IMG/VR virus record: IMGVR_UViG_3300032722_000093
Coordinates: 1-28,532 of that record
DNA: 28,532 nucleotides
From: a virus
Reading direction: 5' to 3' (one strand)
A program made the position numbers and the translations under genes. The notes below the pieces were generated by a model, which made no database searches, was not told where the DNA came from, and saw nothing but the letters and a program-made list of their open reading frames with translations. This document shows, piece after piece, positions 1-7,540 of this stretch (positions are counted from its first letter, which is position 1; the number at the start of each line of letters is the position of its first letter).

Positions 1-153
1 CCGGCACCGCGCCGTCCATGGATTTAAGTGTAATACAAAATAAATCGCGTTGCAAGTGTTATTTTGTAACACAGAAAAATAAATTAACCCATAGGTTAAC
101 AAGCCCTCGCAGGTTTGCGATTCTGTGCAAGTCGGCCACTCTGGCAAACTGAT

Positions 154-186
154 GCCCTCATCCCTCGCGGGGTGGGGGCCTTTTTT
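154..186 (+). terminator. Strong rho-independent terminator left of the att core
   Basis: An 11-bp stem (154-164 with 169-179, two G-U pairs) closes a UCGC tetraloop and is followed by C and six T. It acts on rightward transcripts. Left of the integrase, it would suit the end of the late operon in circular phage DNA. Confidence 0.8.
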
Positions 187-198
187 GCGTTTCTGGGC

Positions 199-219
199 CT
201 GTGTAATTTCCGGTGTAAT
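199..219 (+). repeat. Left integrase arm-type repeat (putative)
   Basis: The segment reads CCTGTGTAATTTCC followed by GGTGTAAT and is nearly identical to 384-406 on the other side of the tRNA-like core. Each copy holds two GTGTAAT heptamers 12 or 13 bp apart; a fifth heptamer lies at 28-34. Direct repeats flanking a core are the usual form of arm-binding sites for tyrosine integrases. The role is inferred. Confidence 0.55.
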
Positions 220-300
220 CCGATGGCTATTTCGGCGTTTTCCTGGCACTCAGCGCTGCCGCTCCCCAGTGGGAGACTCTGCCTGAATGGCCGTTACACG

Positions 301-347
301 CATTCACACTGCAGGGGTCGCAAGTTCGAGACTTGCATCGCCCACCA
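301..347 (+). other. Attachment-site core: 3' fragment of a Val-type tRNA gene
   Basis: The 47 bases match the 3' part of a tRNA. There is an anticodon loop TTCACAC (anticodon CAC, Val), a T-stem GCAAG/CTTGC around loop TTCGAGA (320-336), an acceptor strand ATCGCCC and a terminal ACCA. The upstream sequence does not form a D-arm or a matching 5' acceptor strand, so this is a fragment and not a working tRNA gene. Tyrosine integrases of temperate phages commonly recombine within tRNA 3' ends, and the integrase gene lies 59 bp to the right. Confidence 0.8.
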
Positions 348-383
348 ATGAAAACACAGGCTGACGGTTGAATGAAATCCAGC

Positions 384-406
384 CCTGTGTAATTTCCCGG
401 TGTAAT
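384..406 (+). repeat. Right integrase arm-type repeat (putative)
   Basis: This is the second copy of the arm repeat, with one extra C relative to 199-219. It abuts the integrase stop codon. Immediately after it, AAGCCCTCGCAG (408-419) repeats 101-112 exactly. The matched arms on both sides of the core are the main reason to read the region as attP. Confidence 0.55.
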
Positions 407-1446
407 TAAGCCCTCGCAGCCTTCTTGGCAGCCGGGGCTTTTTTCTTGGCCGGAGGCATCACCAAGTCCCCCAATTTCCCCAGAGCTAGCCGCTGCGCAT
501 CCACCTGCAGATGGCTGTATCGCTGCGTGGTCTGGATGGTGCTATGCCCAAGAATCTTGCTGATGGTGTACAGGTCGACACCCAGGCCCAGCATGATCGA
601 TGCGCAGGAATGGCGCAGATCATGGAAGTTCACATGCCTCATGCCCGCGCGGACCCTGGCGCGCTGCCAGTTCGATTTGAAGCCCTCCACCGTCAGCGTG
701 AGCGGGAAGTGCTTGAGCCACGGCCGCAGGGCCGGGATGATGGGAACCACGCGGCTCGTGTTGGTCTTGGTGTGGCTGGCCGGGATCAGGATCGAGTCTG
801 GACCGATGTTTTCGGCCTTGATCTTGAACAACTCCCCGCGCCGGGCGCCGGTCAACAGTGCCGCCCAGATTGCGGCCTGCGTATCCGGCGTGCATCCATT
901 GGCGATCTGATGCACCTGGTCAACATTCAAAAACACCTCGCGCTTGTTGTTGACGCTCACAGACTTGATGCGCAGACCGTAATTTTCAGGCGTCAGGTCG
1001 CTTTCCCATGCCAGCGTCAAGCCCTTCTTGGCCGTGGCCAGGCTGCGGTTGATCGTGGCCGATGCGTAGGCCTGGCGCAACTCGCCAGTCTTTGGGTCGG
1101 CAATCTTGGTGCTCATGTCTTTGATGACGTGCGCAGCAAAGGCGGCAGCCTGGCTGGCCTTGTACTTGGCCGCCCAAGGCCCCAGGCGCTTCGCATGGTG
1201 CTCAGAGGTCTCTGCACTGCGCAGGCTCTTGGAATGCTCCACGTAGAGCGCCATGATGGACGCCATGGGCGGGTCGCCGGGGATATTTGCCTGCCTTGGC
1301 ATCTTCTCGATTGCCCCACGAATCTCAGCCTCTATGCGCTTGGCATCACCCGAAGTTGCACCTTCCGGCAGGATTCGGTGAACTCTTTTGCCGCCGACCA
1401 TAACCCCGACGTGCTTACGTCCCTGTTTATCTTCCCAGATTGACAT
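406..1446 (-). CDS. int: Tyrosine site-specific integrase
   Basis: Phage integrase of the lambda/tyrosine recombinase family, 346 aa from the chosen ATG. It catalyses attP x attB recombination through a covalent 3'-phosphotyrosine intermediate. The catalytic set is complete: Arg202 in TGARRGEL, Lys227 in HTKTN, His275 and Arg278 in HDLRH, His301 in LGHS, and Tyr310 in QRYSHL. The N-terminal part carries the arm-binding and core-binding regions, and the C-terminus is a Lys/Ala-rich tail. The frame is open up to 1620, but that extension is the shadow of the upstream HTH gene, so I place the start at MSIWEDKQGRKH. The gene ends at the att core, the classic position for int. It is the last gene of the leftward operon. 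Confidence 0.95.
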   Translation of the reverse strand: MSIWEDKQGRKHVGVMVGGKRVHRILPEGATSGDAKRIEAEIRGAIEKMPRQANIPGDPPMASIMALYVEHSKSLRSAETSEHHAKRLGPWAAKYKASQAAAFAAHVIKDMSTKIADPKTGELRQAYASATINRSLATAKKGLTLAWESDLTPENYGLRIKSVSVNNKREVFLNVDQVHQIANGCTPDTQAAIWAALLTGARRGELFKIKAENIGPDSILIPASHTKTNTSRVVPIIPALRPWLKHFPLTLTVEGFKSNWQRARVRAGMRHVNFHDLRHSCASIMLGLGVDLYTISKILGHSTIQTTQRYSHLQVDAQRLALGKLGDLVMPPAKKKAPAAKKAARA

Positions 1447-1604
1447 TGGTTTTCCTTCAGCCACGTCTTGCACTCGGCCAAGTCGTAGCGTTTTGCCCTG
1501 ATGCCTACGGGCGTGAATGGGAGGCCGTTGATTTCCATGCGGCGCACGGTCGATTCGCTGATGCCAAGGGCAGAGCAGAGCTGCTGGCGGTTCAATTCGC
1601 TCAT
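1332..1604 (-). CDS. Excisionase/AlpA-like small HTH protein
   Basis: The first 53 residues form a compact MerR/AlpA/Xis-type winged helix: MSELNRQQLCSALGISESTV, then RRMEINGLPF and a pattern ending in YDLAECKTWL. Such proteins bend DNA at att sites or act as excisionase. The frame runs on for 37 residues inside int, which begins at 1446; that tail may be an unstructured overlap. Its start overlaps the stop of the preceding gene (ATGA, 1601-1604). The position just before int supports a directionality factor, but no specific family name can be assigned from sequence alone. Confidence 0.75.
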   Translation of the reverse strand: MSELNRQQLCSALGISESTVRRMEINGLPFTPVGIRAKRYDLAECKTWLKENQCQSGKINRDVSTSGLWSAAKEFTESCRKVQLRVMPSA

Positions 1605-1798
1605 ACCGGCGTCCCTTCATAGTCCCGCTCGAAGCAAGCTCTGATCTCTGCGGGGTCGGTCATAACATCGCGGCGATGCTCGAAGTAATAAGCATCCCTG
1701 AACCCCGCCTTGTAAGCATCCATCACCTGCGCCGCCGAGTAGCATTCCACATCTTCGGCGGCGTCGTACAAGTCCGGCTGCGGTAGTGTGTAGGTCAT
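1601..1798 (-). CDS. Small hypothetical phage protein
   Basis: 65 aa, acidic, rich in Asp, Glu and Tyr (LYDAAEDVECYSAAQVMDAY). There is no signal peptide or membrane segment and no domain I recognise. It is accepted as real because it overlaps both neighbours by the four-base ATGA junction used throughout this operon. It may belong to the loose group of short phage ORFs whose ends carry a (Y/F)-x-AAQV-x-AY motif. Function unknown. Confidence 0.6.
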   Translation of the reverse strand: MTYTLPQPDLYDAAEDVECYSAAQVMDAYKAGFRDAYYFEHRRDVMTDPAEIRACFERDYEGTPV

Positions 1799-2148
1799 TT
1801 CGTTTCTCCGAGTGCTGCACGGGCAAAGCCCGAGATTGAAAGTTCTTCGCTCATGGTTGCTACGCTTTCCAGTACCTTCCGCAGCTTCTGGTTCTCTGTG
1901 TGGAGTTCAGCCACAGCAGCCTGGGCGGACTCCAGGGTTACAAGCGCATCAAGCCTGCGAGTGTTGTGGTCAGCCTTGTACTGATCAGCAAGCCACTGAA
2001 AATCCCCCGCCACAGAGCCATCAGGTAGTGTGTATTGACTGGCAAAGATGCCATGAATTCGCACCTCTCCTGGCGCACCCATTGGACGATATTGGTGATG
2101 CTCATACGCCGATACCACCATCGTCATATCTGTTTTTGCGTCGATCAT
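1795..2148 (-). CDS. Hypothetical phage protein with C-terminal coiled coil
   Basis: 117 aa. The N-terminal half is globular (residues 1-60). Residues about 70-105 form a probable coiled coil (AAVAELHTENQKLRKVLESV). The ending GFARAALGETK resembles the end of the next upstream gene (MATEALRETK), so the two may share an ancestral C-terminal module: both have a TENQKLR segment followed by about 30-40 residues and an ALxETK end. Translationally coupled on both sides. Function unknown. Confidence 0.65.
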   Translation of the reverse strand: MIDAKTDMTMVVSAYEHHQYRPMGAPGEVRIHGIFASQYTLPDGSVAGDFQWLADQYKADHNTRRLDALVTLESAQAAVAELHTENQKLRKVLESVATMSEELSISGFARAALGETK

Positions 2149-2657
2149 TTCGTTTCTCTAAGTGCTTCAGTAGCCATTTGTAGCGCACTGATTTGAATGC
2201 GCCAGTCTGTACTATTTCCAACGCCTGCGCGACCATATTCTTTTAAGGCATCCCGCAGCTTCTGGTTTTCTGTGCGAAGGTCGTCAATGGTCAGGTTGTA
2301 GCCAGCAACATGATCGAACCAATCTTCTTTAAGTCGTTCAATCTCAGCAGCTGCACGGACGATAGCGCGGCGGGTAGCGGCCCGCAGGTTGGCACTCACA
2401 ACCTCTGATACGGTGTGGCCCCGCTGGTTTGTTACCCAAACCTCGAGAGCATGAATGTCAATGCGGATGTGCAGAAACACAGCCAGCCGCAGCGCATCTC
2501 CGTCATCGTCAAGAGGGTCCCACCCCGTAGAGCCGCCACGTACCCACAGCGCAATGATGGGCGGCTCCATTTCCAGTCTCTCGGCATTCCACGGGTGCGA
2601 TGTGTCGTATCCGCAGGCCTTAGCCGCCAGCTCCAGCAGATTGCGGTCGGCGCTCAT
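2145..2657 (-). CDS. Conserved phage protein with DDDGDALRLAV motif, unknown function
   Basis: 170 aa. Residues 1-100 contain the segment WDPLDDDGDALRLAV, a signature I recognise from many short proteins of enterobacterial and betaproteobacterial phages whose role is not known. Residues about 105-150 are helical and coiled-coil-like (LTIDDLRTENQKLRDALKEY). The last residues match those of the downstream gene. ATGA overlaps at both ends put it in the same translational chain. Confidence 0.7.
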   Translation of the reverse strand: MSADRNLLELAAKACGYDTSHPWNAERLEMEPPIIALWVRGGSTGWDPLDDDGDALRLAVFLHIRIDIHALEVWVTNQRGHTVSEVVSANLRAATRRAIVRAAAEIERLKEDWFDHVAGYNLTIDDLRTENQKLRDALKEYGRAGVGNSTDWRIQISALQMATEALRETK

Positions 2658-3103
2658 TGGGTGCCGCCTTTGATGCCGTGGGCGGCTTCTACGGCGCGGA
2701 CGGTTTTGATGATCTGCCTCTGCGTGTATATCCAGCCTTTGCTTTCAGGCTTTGGCATCTTGGAAATGATCTGCTCATCCGTCAGCGACTGGCGGGCCTG
2801 GGGTGCGGCCTCCAATTCGGCCCGCAGCCCGCGCAACTCGATTTCGTAGGCGTTGGACTCGCAAAACTTGTGGCATGGCGCCTGTCGGAATTGCAGGGGT
2901 GTGAGGCGGGCAACCTCGGAAGCCAGGGTGTCGCGCTCAGCCTCCAGCTTCTCCATCGCATTGAGGGCGGTGTTTTCATTGCGCTCTGCCGTGGCGCGGT
3001 CCGCCTCCAGCTTCCGAACGGCATTGGCCATGGCGGCATAGCTCTGGCGTGTTGGTTCTTTTCGGTGCGCCTGGGCTAGCGCCAGTATGGTTTTTGCGGT
3101 CAT
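2654..3103 (-). CDS. Hypothetical coiled-coil phage protein
   Basis: 149 aa. Residues about 25-75 are a long heptad-rich helix (MANAVRKLEADRATAERNEN onward), followed by a short Cys-containing stretch (APCHKFCES) and a second helix (ELRGLRAELEAA). The C-terminus (QSLTDEQIISKMPKPESKGW) resembles a short motif often seen at the ends of phage accessory proteins. No enzymatic motif is seen. It lies 19 bp after the HTH gene at 3123, with no clear Shine-Dalgarno, and overlaps the next gene by ATGA. Confidence 0.65.
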   Translation of the reverse strand: MTAKTILALAQAHRKEPTRQSYAAMANAVRKLEADRATAERNENTALNAMEKLEAERDTLASEVARLTPLQFRQAPCHKFCESNAYEIELRGLRAELEAAPQARQSLTDEQIISKMPKPESKGWIYTQRQIIKTVRAVEAAHGIKGGTQ

Positions 3104-3122
3104 ATTTGATAAATTGGTTTTG

Positions 3123-3401
3123 TCACGTCACATTCCGCTGCAGGTGCGTCGTGTAAATCTGCTGGCACCGAACCTTTGAGATATTGGCAATCATTGCAAT
3201 GTCGCAATACCGGTCGCCCTCGTTTCGCATCTGAAAAATCTGCGCATCACGGACCTTGAGCCTTTGTTGTCTGGCGTATGCCGCCGACTCCATTTTGCCC
3301 ATTGGGCGCAGCCTGATTGCTTTGGGTCGTGTGGTGCGTGCTGCTTTTGGCTGGGCTGGTGGCGGGCCGCCGATCCAGACTGTGCGTGGGGTGTAGGTCA
3401 T
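3123..3401 (-). CDS. Small basic HTH protein
   Basis: 92 aa. The N-terminal 40 residues are Pro/Arg/Lys-rich and probably disordered. Residues about 50-85 look like a sigma-r4/LuxR-type helix-turn-helix (RDAQIFQMRNEGDRYCDIAM followed by IANISKVRCQQIY). It probably binds DNA, but its target is not evident. Its start overlaps the stop of the DGQHR gene by ATGA, so the two are co-translated. Confidence 0.65.
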   Translation of the reverse strand: MTYTPRTVWIGGPPPAQPKAARTTRPKAIRLRPMGKMESAAYARQQRLKVRDAQIFQMRNEGDRYCDIAMIANISKVRCQQIYTTHLQRNVT

Positions 3402-4246
3402 AGCGAATACAAGTCCTTTTCAGGGGCATCGCCATCAAGCCGAACGCGCAGTGTTTTTATTTTTTCGTTTTTGCAAAATTGCTTGAATGCCTTAAACATC
3501 AGGGCGGCTTTGTACGACTTTTTCAAGCTGCCAGTTGATCCTTTTGACTCCATTAGGCGGTCACGCAATAGGAGAATTGGAGATCCTGAATGCAAGCCAA
3601 TCCCAGACTCAATAGCGTCAAAAAATTGGATTGAATCATCTTTATTTTTCGCAGTGAAAACAAAGTGGCACATCACCGCCGTGCTTGGCTCAATGTTTTT
3701 TTTGATCCACTTTGATGCAGAGATATGGCTCACGGAATCTTTCAGCAGCGGATTTTTTAAGATGAATTCCTCTATTTGTGAAACCGTTGGCTGGATTGAC
3801 AGTACGGAACTGAAAGGATTCCCGGTAACAAACCGAAGATAGGAAATCCTGGCGGATGAAGCGAGAAGCGTGTAATGTTTTTCTCCGGAAATGGCAAGAA
3901 TGTCCGAAGTCGTGCGAGCCGCTCCGCCAGTGTCGATGGTGTGAAATACATCGTCGTCCAGATTGAATACGACAAGGGTTTGAACTGTGACGCCGCTTTC
4001 CTTTATCGCAGTCAGCCTGTGCTGTCCGTCAAGTAAAACGCCGCGCTTTGAAATCCGTATGGTGTCGCCATTTATCTCCCATTCCCCGCGCTTGATGGCT
4101 TCCGCCAGCTTTGAAGCCCTTCTGCTATTTAGCGGCCTATTGGCGGTGTTTTTCGCCAGCATGTCGGATGCGATATGTGGGCTTATAGCCATCAAGACTG
4201 TGGAAATCATTTGTTTTGTATCCTTTGTGTCGGTTCTATCGCTCAT
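3398..4246 (-). CDS. DGQHR (ParB/sulfiredoxin-like fold) phage protein
   Basis: 282 aa. Residues about 35-110 show the order NRPLNSRRASKLAEAIKRGE, NGDTIRISKRG, LLDGQHRLTAI and DDDVFHTIDTGGAARTTSDI. This matches a known uncharacterised family of phage and bacterial proteins with a DGQHR motif, related to the ParB/Srx fold. Members of that superfamily bind nucleotides or DNA; the reaction here is unknown. The rest (120-282) is helical and Lys/Ser-rich. Base composition is clearly more AT-rich than the flanking genes, with many TTT, AAA and ATT codons, which suggests recent acquisition. It overlaps both neighbours by ATGA. Confidence 0.7.
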   Translation of the reverse strand: MSDRTDTKDTKQMISTVLMAISPHIASDMLAKNTANRPLNSRRASKLAEAIKRGEWEINGDTIRISKRGVLLDGQHRLTAIKESGVTVQTLVVFNLDDDVFHTIDTGGAARTTSDILAISGEKHYTLLASSARISYLRFVTGNPFSSVLSIQPTVSQIEEFILKNPLLKDSVSHISASKWIKKNIEPSTAVMCHFVFTAKNKDDSIQFFDAIESGIGLHSGSPILLLRDRLMESKGSTGSLKKSYKAALMFKAFKQFCKNEKIKTLRVRLDGDAPEKDLYSL

Positions 4247-4527
4247 GCCTTCACCCCCGTAGCTTTGAAAATCGCAGCGCGCAGCCGGTCAACGATTCCG
4301 ACTGGTACGTCGTATTCACCCCAGTACCCGGCGCTTTCCTCAAGCTCTTTGACAACGGCCAGCAGATCTGGGGCGGAGGCGATCAGGCGGGCATCAGCCA
4401 GCGTCATGTGGCCATGCACATCTGCGCCAGGGCCTTCGATGAAGAAATACTCAGGCGTGAACAGATCCACTACCTGGTCATCGGGTGGGCTGTATTTCCA
4501 CGGTCCCGGCGTATGTGCGCCGCTCAT
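4243..4527 (-). CDS. HTPGPW-type conserved phage protein
   Basis: 94 aa. It begins MSGAHTPGPWKYSPPDD and contains LADARLIASAPDLLAVVKEL. Both are hallmarks of a very common phage family found in recombination and early regions, where the name is usually just 'hypothetical'. The protein is acidic, soluble and without known catalytic residues. It lies directly downstream of the exonuclease gene, overlapping by ATGA (4524-4527). Function unknown. Confidence 0.8.
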   Translation of the reverse strand: MSGAHTPGPWKYSPPDDQVVDLFTPEYFFIEGPGADVHGHMTLADARLIASAPDLLAVVKELEESAGYWGEYDVPVGIVDRLRAAIFKATGVKA

Positions 4528-6206
4528 GCCGCCACCTTCTCTCCAAACCGCGACTTCACAAAGCTGGTGATACGCGCCAGATCACTGTCGGCCAAGTCGT
4601 CAAGCAAGGAGTTCAATTCAGCACGGGCCATGCTGACTGTTGGACGGGGCAGTGGCTGCGGGAGTGCAGACACAACCGGCGCATGCTGGCCGCTGGCGTT
4701 GTTCTTGATGCGGGATGTGTCAATCTTGGCCTGAGCGTCTGCAATCGCCGCGTCAATCGATGCCTGCTGGTCAGCCTTGGCCTTGGCCTGCATAGCATTG
4801 AATGTGCGCTCTTGCTCTTCAATCGCGGCCCTAGCATTGCGCTGCTCTTGGGCCTGCTTTGCTTCAAGCGTTGCAACCTCTTCGCGGCGGATGCGCTCCC
4901 GGTCAGCTTCGATGCGGGCGGCTTCTTTTGCGGCGTGATCTGTCATGCGAGACTTCACCAGTGCGGCGAAGTCGTCGGCGGCTTTGGTGCACACTGCCTG
5001 CAGGTCTGCGAACAGGAACATGGGCGCATTCACATGAAGTAAGTGCGTCAGGTTCATATCAATCCGGTCTGCCACTTCATTTGCCGCGATCTTGGCGCGG
5101 GCCAGTTCCGTATCCACCGCATCGCGGATGCTGTCAATACTGCGCTTGCCCTTGATTGCTCCGGCGAAGTCAACCGGCAGCGCGGGCATGAAGCTCTTGC
5201 CCAGCCGGGTGTTCAGGCTGTTGATGTGAGCACCCAGCGCGAGGGCGGCGGCGCCGACAATCTCCATCCGGATCGCATCCTTGCGGGCCGTCACCATCTT
5301 TTCACTTGCCAATCGCGTAGACCGGGCCAGGGCGCGCAAGTCGGAGATGGTACGGCGCAGGGCTTCAACGTCCGTCATTTGCGCCAGGGCGCTTGTTTCG
5401 GACTGCTCCAGAGCGACTTCCGCCTTCTTCAGCGCCTTGCAAGCGGCCTCGCAGTCAGCAAACTCTTGGTCGGTGCTTGGCTTGGCCGGAATGTTGGCAA
5501 TGAAAGCCTTCAGCGCGGCGTCGAATTCTGGCAAGTTCGACGCGACCACAAGCGAGCCATCAAGTCGAACGGACACGGCAGGCAGGGACTCGACCGGCGC
5601 AGCCACTGCGGCGACTGTCTTTGCTGTGGGGACATAGTCCACCAAGTCTTTGTGGAACTGCTCCCAGCCCGCAAGAATTTGGGCGCGAAGCTCAAGATCA
5701 GGTGCATACCAGGCGTGAAGCTCTTCCACCAGTTCATCGCCTGACCAGGTTGATGCCATGAACAAGCACTGGTCAGCACCCGACACCATCAGCTGCTGCT
5801 CCATCTGCACCCGATACCGCAGCGGCAGCACGTCGCCCATGGTCAGCACCTGGCGCAGCGCGGAATTCAGGCTCTTGTGTTCCCAGATTGTTTCCTCGCC
5901 CATCGTGCAGCCGTCAAAGCTGGCGCTCAACCGGCCATGCGAGCCAGTCACCGGGTACAGGTCTTGGCCGATGATCTGCTCTGCCAGCGGGCGTGCCAGA
6001 GCCTCGAATGCATGGCCGTTGTCAAACAGTCGTTGTGTGTGCGTGCTGACCTCTGGCGTCAGGCCGGTGGCCTTTTCTTTCATCAGTTCAGCGCGGGTCT
6101 TGTAGCTGCTGCAGCCCATCATGGCCGGCGCGTCGCTGGCGTTGTCGTGCTGGGCGCGGTAGTCGTGCCACTCGGCACTTCCTTGGGTCAAGTTGTGGAT
6201 CTTCAT
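4524..6206 (-). CDS. YqaJ-type (lambda-Exo fold) recombination exonuclease with long C-terminal extension
   Basis: 560 aa. Residues 1-200 form a YqaJ/lambda-exonuclease domain: NASDAPAMMG (22-31), Glu69 in HAFEAL, Asp99 in SFDG, Glu109-x-Lys111 in WEHKS, and the helix YRVQMEQQL (131-139). This is the PD-(D/E)XK core that digests 5' strands of duplex DNA to feed an annealing protein. Residues about 210-560 are extra: an Ala/Glu-rich helical region resembling DUF1351-type phage proteins, then a coiled coil of many EEQERTF-like repeats (about 440-500). Lambda Exo is only 226 aa, so this is a fusion. The bet gene lies 3 bp upstream, so the pair forms a two-component recombinase. Confidence 0.9.
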   Translation of the reverse strand: MKIHNLTQGSAEWHDYRAQHDNASDAPAMMGCSSYKTRAELMKEKATGLTPEVSTHTQRLFDNGHAFEALARPLAEQIIGQDLYPVTGSHGRLSASFDGCTMGEETIWEHKSLNSALRQVLTMGDVLPLRYRVQMEQQLMVSGADQCLFMASTWSGDELVEELHAWYAPDLELRAQILAGWEQFHKDLVDYVPTAKTVAAVAAPVESLPAVSVRLDGSLVVASNLPEFDAALKAFIANIPAKPSTDQEFADCEAACKALKKAEVALEQSETSALAQMTDVEALRRTISDLRALARSTRLASEKMVTARKDAIRMEIVGAAALALGAHINSLNTRLGKSFMPALPVDFAGAIKGKRSIDSIRDAVDTELARAKIAANEVADRIDMNLTHLLHVNAPMFLFADLQAVCTKAADDFAALVKSRMTDHAAKEAARIEADRERIRREEVATLEAKQAQEQRNARAAIEEQERTFNAMQAKAKADQQASIDAAIADAQAKIDTSRIKNNASGQHAPVVSALPQPLPRPTVSMARAELNSLLDDLADSDLARITSFVKSRFGEKVAA

Positions 6207-6209
6207 GGG

Positions 6210-7028
6210 TTACTCCGCATCAAAAGTGGCGACGACCGTGGCCTGCAAAATTGCAATGTGTTCTTCGGTGAGTTGGGCCTTGCTGGACACCGTAAAAATA
6301 ATGTCGCCCGCCGTCTTGCGGCCAGACTCGATCAGCTTGCGCCAAGTGGGCAAGTTCTTCGAAAAGTCCTCATCGCTGTAGACGGGCAGGGCGGCGGGCG
6401 CTTGAATCTCGCCGGTATCTGGGTTGATTGACTTCATAGGCTGCGCAGTCTCCGCAATGCGGGATGCCTCGTCGTCGTCATAGATGCCGCCGAAGCCAAA
6501 GGCCATGCGGGCGCACTGGATCATTGCTTTGTGGCGCGAGAAGCGTTTTGGATGCGTCTGCCATGGGCCTGCGACCACATAGCCCTTTTCGGCATTCTTG
6601 AATGGGGCCTTGTAGACTTCATCCAGGTACTCGCGTATCACAGTGGGGTGGGCGCGGTCCTTGCGGTAGATCACGCATTCAGTCCATGCCGGAGCGGAGC
6701 TGTTGGCGCCGTCCATCGTCACCATTTCTTCGCTGAAGCGAAATTCCATGCCGTCGAATGCCGTGCTCTTGTTGATGATTCGCGCCCATCCGTCAACGCT
6801 CACGACTGGAATAATCCCGTTTTTCTTGTCCGGGAAAGCGTAAATTTCCTTTGTCCAGGGGTTCAAGCCGTATTGCGCGGCGACGATCAAAAGTGCAGAT
6901 AGTTGGGCGTCACTCACTTCTCCCTTGAATGCCGTGGCCTTCAAGACGTGGTAAAGCTCTTCGCTCTGCGGCAGATCAAACCGAGTTGCAAGCTCGTTGA
7001 TCTGGGTTGTTATCAGGTTGTTTTCCAT
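6210..7028 (-). CDS. bet: Bet single-strand annealing protein (lambda Red beta family)
   Basis: 272 aa. It anneals complementary single strands produced by the partner exonuclease. Resemblance to lambda Bet is close along the core: TAFKGEVSDAQLSALLIVA, QYGLNPWTKEIYAFPDK, VVSVDGWARIIN, IYRKDRAHP, GPWQTHPKRFSRHKAMIQCA and FGFGGIYDDDEA. I chose the ATG at 7028 because GAGGTG lies just upstream; the longer frame would start with TTG at 7043 without a Shine-Dalgarno. The C-terminal 70 residues differ from lambda. Upstream lies a 30-aa membrane ORF and downstream the exonuclease. Confidence 0.95.
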   Translation of the reverse strand: MENNLITTQINELATRFDLPQSEELYHVLKATAFKGEVSDAQLSALLIVAAQYGLNPWTKEIYAFPDKKNGIIPVVSVDGWARIINKSTAFDGMEFRFSEEMVTMDGANSSAPAWTECVIYRKDRAHPTVIREYLDEVYKAPFKNAEKGYVVAGPWQTHPKRFSRHKAMIQCARMAFGFGGIYDDDEASRIAETAQPMKSINPDTGEIQAPAALPVYSDEDFSKNLPTWRKLIESGRKTAGDIIFTVSSKAQLTEEHIAILQATVVATFDAE

Positions 7029-7035
7029 ATTCACC

Positions 7036-7128
7036 TCATCCAAAAAAAGAAGTTGCCGTCAAAAACACCACCACCACAAAGAAGGCGCACAGCAGCAAGT
7101 CGCTGGCAAGCCAAGGGATTTCCTTCAT
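7036..7128 (-). CDS. 30-aa single-pass membrane peptide
   Basis: Starts MKEIPWLASDLLL and is almost entirely one hydrophobic helix (LLLCAFFVVVVFLTATSFFG). It overlaps the preceding ORF by ATGA (7125-7128) and ends 8 bp before bet. In lambda the equivalent spot near bet holds small inner-membrane or host-inhibitor ORFs (kil, gam region), but I see no sequence match to them. Function unknown. Confidence 0.55.
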   Translation of the reverse strand: MKEIPWLASDLLLCAFFVVVVFLTATSFFG

Positions 7129-7325
7129 GGCGTCATCCTCAAAAAGTAAATGGCCATGGGCAGCGCGATCACTGCGGCGCATATCAGCGCCTGGGCCAAG
7201 CACCCGGCATAGCGGAGGTAGGAATTCGCAGGGATCTCCGGCAGCTCGCAAGCTTGGCGCGCTGGGCATGACCGGCCCTGATTGCATCCAAAGTTGGAGC
7301 AATATTCGTCACAGCAGCTTTTCAT
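7125..7325 (-). CDS. Cys-rich small membrane protein with CNQGRxCPAR motif
   Basis: 66 aa from the ATG at 7325, chosen because AGGAGGGC precedes it at good spacing; the longer frame (to 7376) has no such site. The first 26 residues hold six Cys, including CSNFGCNQGRSCPARQAC, followed by a transmembrane helix (CLAQALICAAVIALPMAIYF) and a short tail. The CNQGRxCP motif recurs, from memory, in small ORFs of many proteobacterial phages with no known function; it could bind metal. Coupled by ATGA to both neighbours. Confidence 0.7.
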   Translation of the reverse strand: MKSCCDEYCSNFGCNQGRSCPARQACELPEIPANSYLRYAGCLAQALICAAVIALPMAIYFLRMTP

Positions 7326-7540
7326 TGCGCCCTCCTGAATGCCCGAGCCATGTCGAGAAAGCGACCGGGTTGCCATTCGTGGCAGCGGGTAGACCCAGCA
7401 GCCATAACAACCGGCGCGTCAATGGCGCCGAAGTCGATGGGGCCGTAGCAGACGCTGTAATCGGGCGCGGCCTTGGCAGCTTCCTGATAGTCGATGCGCA
7501 TCAGGGCGTCGCAGTATTGAATGAAGCCTGCGGTTTTCAT
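7322..7540 (-). CDS. Small hypothetical phage protein
   Basis: 72 aa, soluble. The middle holds a Pro/Asp-rich stretch (SVCYGPIDFGAIDAPVVMAA), and the C-terminus is basic (LDMARAFRRAQ). No domain is recognised. It is accepted because both ends overlap neighbours by ATGA and its stop precedes the strong ribosome site of the Cys-rich gene. Confidence 0.6.
   Translation of the reverse strand: MKTAGFIQYCDALMRIDYQEAAKAAPDYSVCYGPIDFGAIDAPVVMAAGSTRCHEWQPGRFLDMARAFRRAQ

Noticed and set aside
260-300. Weak D-arm-like similarity upstream of the tRNA fragment
   Set aside because: No 5' acceptor strand matching ATCGCCC and no proper D-stem; the anticodon stem has only three good pairs.
511-1443. Long plus-strand frame opposite the integrase
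   Set aside because: It is the antisense shadow of int, which has all catalytic residues.
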